From the NCBI GenBank assembly GCA_002347475.1, contig DDXI01000192.1:1-12685 (forward strand): a stretch of DNA of 12,685 bases, given 5' to 3'. The notes below the pieces were generated by a model. It made no database searches and was not told the DNA's origin. It worked only from the letters and a program-made list of their open reading frames with translations. This stretch comes from Peptococcaceae bacterium UBA2264 (GTDB lineage Bacteria > Bacillota > Desulfitobacteriia > Desulfitobacteriales > Desulfitobacteriaceae). Of the stretch, positions 7,122 through 12,685 are shown one piece after another; the stretch's first letter is position 1, and each line of letters begins with the position of its first letter. The position numbers and the translations under genes are program-made.

Positions 7122-7892
7122 TTATCCATTATCCTGGTTTTTAATTTGGGTCCAGGGTATGGCAAGTTTAGCAAGCCCTGTGATCAGGGCAAAATAGAGA
7201 AAACTGAGGGCGCTGATTGTAAAAATAACGGCAAAAACGCGGTCGGTCAGAAAGGAATGGGAGGACCGGGTCAGATATACTCCCAGTCCGGAACTCGAAC
7301 CCAGCCATTCGCCGATTACGGCACCCATGACACTATAGGTAGCGGCTATTTTGAGACCGGCAAAAAGTGAAGGCAGGGCATGCGGCCAGCGGACGATATA
7401 GAATATCTGCCAGCGGCTTGCTCCCATGCTTTTCAGCAGATTGAGCAGGTCGGTGTCGGTCAGTTCCAAGCCCTCGATTAAACTGACGGTGATCGGGAAA
7501 AAGCAAACCAGCACAACGATCAGGATCTTGGGCAGCAGGCCATAACCCAGCCACAGGATCAGCAGCGGGGCAATGGCAATCAGCGGCACTGTCTGGGAAA
7601 TAATCAAATAGGGATAAAGCAGGCGTTTAAACCAGGATGAAAGCACCATGAGCCCGGCGGTGATCAGAGCCAGCAGGACGGCCAGCATAAAACCGGCTGA
7701 TGTTTCCAGCAGGGTTGTCAAGGTATGCATCCAGATGAGCTGGCGGGTCTCCCAGAAAGCTGCGCCGATTTGAGCCGGCGATGGAAATAGCCAGAGAGGA
7801 ACCTGCGCAGCCGTGGTTGCGATTTGCCATATCCCCAGAATAAGGAACAGAAACAGCAGCGAAGGGATCTTTTTTGTCCAATTCCGCTTCAT
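7122..7892 (-). CDS. thiX: ABC transporter permease, ThiX/SsuC-like (BPD_transp_1 family)
   Basis: This 256-residue inner-membrane protein has about six hydrophobic helices (first at about 11-29, later ones at 65-85, 97-115, 121-140, 175-195 and 220-245). The cytoplasmic EAA-type loop, which docks the ATPase, is visible around 152-175 (LLKSMGASRWQIFYIVRWP then HALP). The GEWLGSSSGLG segment (194-204) is typical of the SsuC/TauC/ThiX permeases. The ATG overlaps the stop of the thiamine-binding protein gene as ATGA; the ribosome site is weak (GGGAC), so translation is probably coupled. The binding-protein gene follows after 62 bp, which contain its own ribosome site. Confidence 0.9.
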   Translation of the reverse strand: MKRNWTKKIPSLLFLFLILGIWQIATTAAQVPLWLFPSPAQIGAAFWETRQLIWMHTLTTLLETSAGFMLAVLLALITAGLMVLSSWFKRLLYPYLIISQTVPLIAIAPLLILWLGYGLLPKILIVVLVCFFPITVSLIEGLELTDTDLLNLLKSMGASRWQIFYIVRWPHALPSLFAGLKIAATYSVMGAVIGEWLGSSSGLGVYLTRSSHSFLTDRVFAVIFTISALSFLYFALITGLAKLAIPWTQIKNQDNG

Positions 7893-8185
7893 GGTTTGTC
7901 CCGGTACTTGGTGATTTTTTCGGCAATGGTGGAGCCTTTGGGGACGTAATCCATTTTAATATAGGCCATGACGCGGGAGGCCCCGGCCCGGATACAGGCT
8001 TCCTGGGCTTCCTTGATAATAGCCCAGAGCTGGTCAGGTTCGCCTTCCATAGTTGTCTCCATTGGTCCCACCTCATAGGGAACACCGCTGGCAGCTATGA
8101 CTTTGATGGCTTCATCCACTACCTCATAAATGCGGGCTTCCTCAACTTTGGGAATGACCTGAAGGGCCATGATAATTTTGGCCAT
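7889..8185 (-). CDS. MTH1187-family thiamine-binding protein (DUF77)
   Basis: This small protein of 98 residues belongs, by its pattern, to the MTH1187/YkoF-like family (Thiamine_BP, PF01910): MAKIIMALQVIPKVEE at the start, YEVGPMETTMEGE at 37-49 and a C-terminal SRVMAYIKMDY strand. Members form ferredoxin-like dimers or tetramers, bind thiamine or related ligands, and are often encoded beside thiamine or pyrimidine importers. There is no signal peptide, so it is cytoplasmic. It may buffer or sense the imported vitamin, or assist the transporter; this role is inferred. AAGGAGG lies upstream of the ATG with good spacing. The stop overlaps the permease start by 4 bp, and the MFS gene ends 40 bp upstream. 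Confidence 0.88.
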   Translation of the reverse strand: MAKIIMALQVIPKVEEARIYEVVDEAIKVIAASGVPYEVGPMETTMEGEPDQLWAIIKEAQEACIRAGASRVMAYIKMDYVPKGSTIAEKITKYRDKP

Positions 8186-8225
8186 ACAATTTCCTCCTTG
8201 CTTTGCTGTAAATAATAGGATAACT

Positions 8226-9413
8226 TTAAACGGCCCGGGGCAAAACAGTCGTCCTGATCCTTGTTGTCAGCAGTAAATTCAGGACAGCGATCAGGGCTCC
8301 GCCGATAAAGACATATTCATAGCCCAGAACAGTCCAGACAAATCCGCCCAGCCAAGGGATGAACATGGCTACGACATGATCTATGGTCATGCCCATGGAC
8401 AAGGTCGGGGAGACATCCTCGCTGTTCAGGGCAATTCTTCTCAGGTATGTAGCCCTGGCAATACTGACCGCTGCCAGCATCTGATCGAATACGAAAAGGG
8501 CGCAGATAACGTAGAGGGATATTTTTTCCAGCCCCAGGTTATCAAAAATACCTTTGCTGAAGGCATAACCCAGGCAAATGAAAATCAAAAACAGGGCTTC
8601 CCCCGCCAGGATCAAGCGCTCGCCCACACTGTCGATCAGATGGCCAATGAAAGGCTTGAAAAAGATTCCCAGGCCGGCAATAAAAAAACTTAAGACAGCA
8701 AAGGTGGCTACACCCTGATTGAAGACTTTGATCAGCACCCAAGGCCCAAAGGTAAGAAAAATTTGTTTCCTGGCGCCGAAAAGGATATTCAGGCCATAGA
8801 AAACTGTATATTCCTTGCGCAGAACGAAGCGTTTCCCCACTCTCTTGCCCGCATGAGGTTTCATAAACAAGATAAGCAGGGCAGACAAGATGAAGGCAGC
8901 GGCAGAAATTGAGAAAGCCAGGCGATAGTCAATTTTGATAAATCTGAATAAAAGAGCGGTCACCAGACTCGTGAGCAGAAAGGCAGCAGTGTTCAGGGAA
9001 TTGATCTGACCCAGCCGACGGCCCATATGGCCCTCAGTTGCCAGATTCATTCCGATACTATTGGAGATGGGCATGAATAAATGTTGGCCCATACTGTAGA
9101 ATAAAAGCCAGCCAATCATGGGAAAGTATTCAGGTGACCAGTAGGCTAAGCCCAGGATTCCCAGGCCGCCGAACAGATTAGCAATAGCAGCTGTACGCAC
9201 ATCTCCCAGATAAAACAGAAGTCCGGTGATAAAGACAACAGCAAAACCCGGAAATTCCCGGGGTATCTCCAGAAAGGTCCGCTGAGATATTGTCAGATGA
9301 TATTCATCGTTCAGAAAATTATTGAAAAAGGAGATATCAATACTTTGGCTGATTCCCAAAACAGCGCTGGCCAAGAGAAACAGGACAAAATCTTTTTTGG
9401 CAAATCCCGGCAT
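8226..9413 (-). CDS. Major facilitator superfamily transporter, substrate unknown
   Basis: This 395-residue protein has about 12 hydrophobic segments in two halves, separated by a basic central loop near residues 180-195 (KPHAGKRVGKRFVLRKEY). A loop with the sequence GHMGRRLGQINSLN resembles the MFS loop motif with conserved G, R and G. No subfamily-specific motif was recognised, so the direction of transport and the substrate are unknown. The start ATG (9413) has GAGG 7 bp upstream. The gene ends 40 bp before the MTH1187-type gene, on the same strand and with no terminator between, so it is probably the first gene of the thiamine-type ABC operon. A vitamin-related role is an inference from position only. 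Confidence 0.85.
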   Translation of the reverse strand: MPGFAKKDFVLFLLASAVLGISQSIDISFFNNFLNDEYHLTISQRTFLEIPREFPGFAVVFITGLLFYLGDVRTAAIANLFGGLGILGLAYWSPEYFPMIGWLLFYSMGQHLFMPISNSIGMNLATEGHMGRRLGQINSLNTAAFLLTSLVTALLFRFIKIDYRLAFSISAAAFILSALLILFMKPHAGKRVGKRFVLRKEYTVFYGLNILFGARKQIFLTFGPWVLIKVFNQGVATFAVLSFFIAGLGIFFKPFIGHLIDSVGERLILAGEALFLIFICLGYAFSKGIFDNLGLEKISLYVICALFVFDQMLAAVSIARATYLRRIALNSEDVSPTLSMGMTIDHVVAMFIPWLGGFVWTVLGYEYVFIGGALIAVLNLLLTTRIRTTVLPRAV

Positions 9414-9588
9414 TATCCATCCTCGAATTCTTATTAACTTATTTTCCGTAACCAGGCAATACAGTTTATTTAATTCTCTTTTTGCAGCCTGGATTCCTGC
9501 CCTGAACGTATCAGCCTGCTTAATACCCGATTTTTTCTCTGTTTCTCATTTCCTGAGGGGAAGCCGGCTAGCTGCCTCTCTGCCAGGA
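9414..9588 (-). other. Gap between cupin and MFS genes, no clear terminator or riboswitch
   Basis: These 175 bp separate the cupin stop from the MFS start on the minus strand. I looked for a TPP riboswitch (CUGAGA and ACCUGAUC-type core elements) and found none. There is no hairpin with a U-run, so transcription may continue from the cupin gene. A TTGCCT-17-TAATAA pair exists but would place the transcript start on the ribosome site. Confidence 0.4.
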
Positions 9589-9936
9589 TCAGACATCTCC
9601 CTCTTCAGGGACAATACAAATCAGCCCAAAGGGAGCTGTGCCCTCATTGCGGAACTGATGGATTTTACCCTCAGGCACATAAGCAAAGGAACCAGCTTCC
9701 AACTCGTAATCCTGGCCTTCCAGGTGGAGAATGCCCCGGCCTTGGGTGATATAGTTGATATGAGGCCAGGGGTGGCTGTGCTTCGGGGTATAACCGCCTT
9801 CACCAACTTCGAAGGTACGCATGACATAGCCTTGCCAGCCTTCCTTAGGAGAAATCAGGACTCTTTTGATGACATTTTTTATTTCCGGATTGTCCAAATG
9901 GACTGCGGTAACATCCCGCTCATGGGCAACTATCAT
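9589..9936 (-). CDS. Small single-domain cupin, TM1459-like, probable four-histidine metal site
   Basis: This 115-residue protein is one cupin barrel. Motif 1 is GGYTPKHSHPWPHINYITQG (47-66) with His53, His55 and His59; motif 2 is GSFAYVPEGKIHQFRN (82-97) with His93. The usual glutamate of the G(X)5HXH(X)3E(X)6G pattern is His59, giving a four-His site. The spacing H-X-H-X3-H and the sequence around it (RVLI near 25-28, HSHPW, EIHGFRN-like end, IPKEG-like C-terminus) match what I remember of Thermotoga maritima TM1459, a manganese cupin of unclear natural role. AAGGAGG lies 8 bp before the ATG. It is divergent from the MBL genes and upstream of the MFS gene. The reaction is unknown; a sugar- or small-molecule-modifying enzyme or a sensor is possible. 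Confidence 0.85.
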   Translation of the reverse strand: MIVAHERDVTAVHLDNPEIKNVIKRVLISPKEGWQGYVMRTFEVGEGGYTPKHSHPWPHINYITQGRGILHLEGQDYELEAGSFAYVPEGKIHQFRNEGTAPFGLICIVPEEGDV

Positions 9937-10037
9937 TGTTTTAACCTCCTTAAATTTACAAATTACAGAAAAAACGGTATTGGAAATTAATTGTTATACA
10001 TAAATCATATTAATGAAAGCGATTAATTGTGGCTCTT

Positions 10038-10055
10038 AATCTTATTAATCTTATT
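10038..10055. repeat. Tandem 9-bp repeat in the cupin/MBL divergent intergenic region
   Basis: AATCTTATT occurs twice, back to back (10038-10046 and 10047-10055). The second copy abuts and overlaps a perfect minus-strand TATAAT (10058-10053), so it could be an operator just downstream of the cupin promoter. Confidence 0.6.
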
Positions 10056-10058
10056 ATA
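10053..10058 (-). promoter_or_regulatory. Candidate -10 element (TATAAT) for the cupin gene
   Basis: On the minus strand a perfect TATAAT lies about 117 bp before the cupin ATG, which would leave a leader of roughly 110 nt. No good -35 lies at 16-18 bp; nearest hexamers (TAGCTT, ATAGCT) match poorly. An inverted repeat GATAA-A-TTATC (10060-10070) sits directly upstream and could bind a regulator. Confidence 0.3.
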
Positions 10059-10108
10059 GGATAAATTATCAAAAAAGCTATGATAAAGAGCTGCAGGTGA
10101 TAAGTTTC

Positions 10109-10138
10109 TTGCCGAATATCTGGCCCACGGGTTATAGT
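10109..10138 (+). promoter_or_regulatory. Candidate sigma-A-type promoter for the MBL operon
   Basis: TTGCCG (10109-10114) and TATAGT (10133-10138) are 18 bp apart (or TTATAG at 17 bp). This would start transcription near 10145, about 50 nt before the first MBL gene, which has GGAGAG 7 bp before its ATG. It is a plausible but unproven match. Confidence 0.4.
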
Positions 10139-10194
10139 AATAGAAAGGATTAATTGGCGGGAAGAGGATATTTACTAAACTGGAGAGAGATACT

Positions 10195-11166
10195 ATGCTG
10201 CTTAACAACCAATCGGGGATTTATAAAGTTGAATTGCCTTTGCTGCACAGGGTAAAGCATGTTAATTGTTACGCCCTGCGGGGAAGGGACGGCTGGTCTC
10301 TGCTTGATGCGGGTCTCAGCCGGGAGGCCAGCTATCAGGTCTGGCTGCGGTTTTTCGAAGAGCAAGCCATTAGACCCGCTGATATCTTGGGAATCTATAT
10401 AACTCATTATCATTCCGATCACTACGGCTGCGCCGGCTGGCTGCAAAAACTGAGCGGCGCACCGGTTTACATAGGAGCCATCGATGCTGTCAGAATCAAT
10501 AACTACTGGAAAAAGGGCGACTATCTCTTGCCGGAAATAGATAAATTGTACAATTGTAACGGCATGCCCTCAGAAGTCCGGAAACTGGTTCTGGAAGCGG
10601 AAGCAGAGATCATCCCCTACACTGTGCCCCATGCTGATCTGACAGTTTTGCAGGCCGGACAGACAGTAACCCTGGGCGATTATGAATTCCGGGTTATCCT
10701 CACCCCGGGCCATTCTGACGGCCATATTTGTTATTATAATCAGGAACTGGGCCTGCTTTTTTCCGGTGACCACTTACTGCCTGACAGCTCATCCATTGTT
10801 GGCTTATCGGCGCAGGCGGGAGCACGCCCCGATCCCTTGGCTGATTTTCTGCGTTCCCTGGATAGCCTGCGTTCTTTGGACTGCCAGCTGATTTTACCTG
10901 CGCATGGCAAATCTTTTCCCAGTCTTGCCAAAAGAATCAGCCGCCTGGAATCTTATCATAATAAACACCTGGCAGCGATCAGAAACTGTCTTGGCAGGGG
11001 TACCGCTGCTTATGAGGTCTGCCGGCAAATTTACGGTCCGGATCTGAGCGGCAACGAGCTGCGTTTCGCTATGGCAGAAATATTGGCCCACCTGGTATAT
11101 CTCTTGCATAAAAATGAGTTGAAGATTACTTGTACTGAAGGCATTTATAAATACAATAACAGGTAA
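10195..11166 (+). CDS. Metallo-beta-lactamase-fold hydrolase, first of two tandem paralogues
   Basis: This 323-residue cytoplasmic protein (no signal peptide) is an MBL-fold hydrolase with a complete dinuclear metal site: THYHSDH gives His71, His73, Asp75 and His76, then His173 (PGHSDGH), Asp192 (SGDH) and His237 (PAHG). After about residue 245 a helical region follows, with an RFAMAEILAHLVYLLHK helix near the end, resembling the winged-helix tail of LACTB2-like MBL hydrolases. The substrate is unknown; thioester, lactone or nucleic-acid substrates occur in relatives. GGAGAG lies 7 bp before the ATG. The second paralogue starts 12 bp after its stop, so they form an operon. Confidence 0.9.
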   Translation: MLLNNQSGIYKVELPLLHRVKHVNCYALRGRDGWSLLDAGLSREASYQVWLRFFEEQAIRPADILGIYITHYHSDHYGCAGWLQKLSGAPVYIGAIDAVRINNYWKKGDYLLPEIDKLYNCNGMPSEVRKLVLEAEAEIIPYTVPHADLTVLQAGQTVTLGDYEFRVILTPGHSDGHICYYNQELGLLFSGDHLLPDSSSIVGLSAQAGARPDPLADFLRSLDSLRSLDCQLILPAHGKSFPSLAKRISRLESYHNKHLAAIRNCLGRGTAAYEVCRQIYGPDLSGNELRFAMAEILAHLVYLLHKNELKITCTEGIYKYNNR

Positions 11167-11178
11167 GGAGAAATTATT

Positions 11179-12156
11179 ATGCTCATGCACGAATATTTGG
11201 GTATTTATCAGATCAGGTTACCTTTGCCTTTCCGCTTAAATCATGTTAATTGTTATGCTTTCAGGGGAAAAGACGGCTGGTCTCTGGTGGATACAGGCTT
11301 AAGTAATGAGTCTGCATATGAGGGATGGCGGCAGTTTTTTCAGAAACATTCTCTTAAACCCTCAGATATTAAAGGGATTTACATCACGCATTTTCATCCT
11401 GACCATTACGGCTGTTCGGGCTGGCTGCAAAAGCTGACTGCGGCTCCGGTCTTTATAGGGGCCATTGAGGCCAATCGTGTCAGTCGTTACTGGAAAAATG
11501 GCGACTACATCCTCGGGACAATGGGTTCTTTGTTCAGAACTAACGGCATGCCGGCAGATGTGGTTCAAGAAGCCATTGCCTCCCTGGGCAGGATGATTCC
11601 TTATACCCAGCCTCCGGCCAACCTGACAGCTTTGCAGGACAGGGAGACGGTGATTCTGGGGGATCACGAATACCAGGTTATTCTGACTCCGGGACACTCT
11701 GACGGCCATATCTGTTTTCATAATGCCGAACGAGGTCTGCTCATCTCGGGTGACCATCTGCTGCCGGAAATCACATCCAATGTCAGCCGCTGGCCGCAGC
11801 CGGACGCAGATCCCGACCCTCTGGATAATTTTCTCTACTCCATCAACAATATTCGGCGCTTCCCTTGCGAGCTGGCGCTGCCTGCTCATGGTAAGCCTTT
11901 TCAAAATGTGGAAGAGAGGATCAGGCAATTGGAGATTCACCACAGGGAACGGCTGGAATTAATGTGGTATCATACCGGCAGTGGTTCTACTGCCTATCAG
12001 GTATGCCAGCGGGTTTTTAGTCAGGACCTGAGTTTTCACGAGATACGTTTTGCTCTGACCGAAACACTGGCGCATCTGGTGTATTTATATTACAGAGGCA
12101 AATTAAAGCTGGATTCAAGCGGTGGTGTTGATATTTATTATCAAGTGAAGAAATAA
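11179..12156 (+). CDS. Metallo-beta-lactamase-fold hydrolase, second of two tandem paralogues
   Basis: This 325-residue MBL-fold hydrolase aligns without gaps to its upstream neighbour over the first 240 residues, where I count 135 identical positions (about 56%). All metal ligands stand at the same numbers: His71, His73, Asp75, His76 (THFHPDH), His173, Asp192 and His237. The C-terminal helical region (HHRERLELMWYHTG, RFALTETLAHLVYLYYRGKL) is again LACTB2-like. AAGGAG lies 8 bp before the ATG at 11179. The two genes are clearly a duplication, but an old one, since surface regions around 111-140 and 201-230 have diverged; this could mean different substrates. Transcription ends at the hairpin at 12180-12212. 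Confidence 0.9.
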   Translation: MLMHEYLGIYQIRLPLPFRLNHVNCYAFRGKDGWSLVDTGLSNESAYEGWRQFFQKHSLKPSDIKGIYITHFHPDHYGCSGWLQKLTAAPVFIGAIEANRVSRYWKNGDYILGTMGSLFRTNGMPADVVQEAIASLGRMIPYTQPPANLTALQDRETVILGDHEYQVILTPGHSDGHICFHNAERGLLISGDHLLPEITSNVSRWPQPDADPDPLDNFLYSINNIRRFPCELALPAHGKPFQNVEERIRQLEIHHRERLELMWYHTGSGSTAYQVCQRVFSQDLSFHEIRFALTETLAHLVYLYYRGKLKLDSSGGVDIYYQVKK

Positions 12157-12179
12157 ACAAAGTTGAAAAATAACCATAA

Positions 12180-12212
12180 TAAACCCCGGCAGTTAATTAC
12201 TGCCGGGGTTTA
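12180..12212. terminator. Strong, probably bidirectional terminator
   Basis: A perfect stem of 14 bp (12180-12193 with 12199-12212; core ACCCCGGCAGT) has a 5-nt loop TAATT. It separates the convergent MBL operon and alcohol dehydrogenase gene. The U-runs are short on both sides (TTTAATT and TTTATTATGG), but the stem is long and GC-rich, so it likely serves both strands. Confidence 0.85.
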
Positions 12213-12253
12213 ATTCAATTGATCAGAAAATATTATGATATTCAGGCAAATGA

Positions 12254-12685
12254 CTAGGGTCTGATAGCAACCTTAAGAACTTTATCCAGCTTGTTGCCGA
12301 AGATGCGATAGCCTTCTTTAATATCGTCAAGGCTGAAAGTATGAGTAATCAGCGGGGTCAGGTCGGCCCGGCCGCTTTGGATAACACTGATCATCCGGCG
12401 CAGACGTTCGTAACCACCTGGACATAAGGTACTCATAATGTTGATATCGCCAATACCGGCTCCGAAAGCGTCCAGCGGGATTGTGACGTTTTTTTCATAA
12501 ACGCCCAGGCTGGAGACGACACCGCCGGGACGGACTGAACGGATGCAGTTCTCAAAAGTTTTCTGCGTCCCAATAGCCTCAATAGCGACATCGGCACCAT
12601 AGCCACCGGTATGTTTTTTGATTTCACTTATAACATCGACTTTAGTGTAGTCGAGAACAATGTCTGCTCCCATCCTCTTGGACAT
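12254..12685 (-). CDS. Zinc-type medium-chain alcohol dehydrogenase, C-terminal part (cut by window edge)
   Basis: These 143 residues are the second half of a medium-chain dehydrogenase/reductase: the later part of the Rossmann fold (MGADIVLDY, GGYGADVAIEAIGTQKTFEN, RPGGVVSSLGVY) and the C-terminal catalytic-domain end (LITHTFSLDDIKEGYRIF, KVLKVAIRP). The pattern fits zinc-dependent NAD(P) alcohol dehydrogenases related to isopropanol/butanol dehydrogenases. The Met at the window edge corresponds to an internal position in the family (A/SKRMGAD), so about 200 N-terminal residues with the zinc ligands lie outside. Orientation is convergent with the MBL genes. The substrate cannot be judged from this part. 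Confidence 0.88.
   Translation of the reverse strand: MSKRMGADIVLDYTKVDVISEIKKHTGGYGADVAIEAIGTQKTFENCIRSVRPGGVVSSLGVYEKNVTIPLDAFGAGIGDINIMSTLCPGGYERLRRMISVIQSGRADLTPLITHTFSLDDIKEGYRIFGNKLDKVLKVAIRP

Noticed and set aside
9421..9460. TTGCCT-17-TAATAA promoter on the minus strand before the MFS gene
   Set aside because: Its transcript start would fall on the MFS ribosome site, leaving no usable leader.
9322..9990. 222-codon + strand open frame antisense to the cupin and the MFS start
   Set aside because: It runs opposite to two genes with clear motifs and good ribosome sites; its translation resembles no family.
10023..10208. 61-codon minus-strand open frame between the cupin and MBL genes
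   Set aside because: AT-rich composition, no ribosome site, overlaps the first MBL start and the likely promoter region.
11362..11943. 193-codon minus-strand open frame inside the second MBL gene
   Set aside because: It is the shadow of a gene with complete metal-binding motifs; no ribosome site or family pattern.

Overview
The window looks like a chromosomal piece from an anaerobic, low-to-mid GC Firmicute, most likely a Clostridia/Peptococcaceae-type bacterium. The reasons are AAGGAGG-type ribosome binding sites, GTG and TTG starts, Gram-positive-style lipoproteins as transporter binding proteins, U-tailed hairpin terminators, and a gene mix (TRAP carboxylate transporter, acyl-CoA synthetase, MTH1187-type thiamine-binding protein) usual in that group. 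This is inferred from gene content; no rRNA or taxonomic marker is present.

Left part (1-5270, + strand): an AMP-forming acyl-CoA synthetase is followed by a complete three-part TRAP transporter (DctP lipoprotein, DctQ, DctM). The natural reading is an uptake-and-activation set for an organic acid: TRAP imports a carboxylate and the ligase makes its CoA thioester. Between the two lies a 269-bp gap with three perfect tandem 10-bp repeats and an intrinsic terminator only about 30 bp before dctP. Directly after the dctM stop is a 61-codon fragment resembling the C-terminal half of an IS66-type transposase, then a strong terminator.

Middle part (5307-9936, - strand): read 5' to 3' on the minus strand this is a TM1459-like cupin, an MFS permease, an MTH1187-family thiamine-binding protein, and an ABC transporter (ThiX-like permease, ThiY/NMT1-like lipoprotein, ThiZ/SsuB-like ATPase). 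The last four genes are tightly packed (ATGA overlap, a 20-bp overlap, short gaps) and form a probable thiamine or thiamine-pyrimidine-precursor uptake operon. The MFS gene is probably first in this unit. No TPP riboswitch was recognised.

Right part (10195-12212, + strand): divergent from the cupin, two tandem paralogous metallo-beta-lactamase-fold hydrolases with intact metal sites form a two-gene operon ending in a very strong, probably bidirectional terminator. The window closes with the C-terminal part of a medium-chain (zinc-type) alcohol dehydrogenase on the minus strand.

No CRISPR array, tRNA, rRNA, phage genes or intact mobile element was seen. The most interesting items are the thiamine-type ABC operon headed by an uncharacterised MFS permease and preceded by a four-histidine cupin, the unusual leader of the TRAP operon, and the tandem MBL paralogues.
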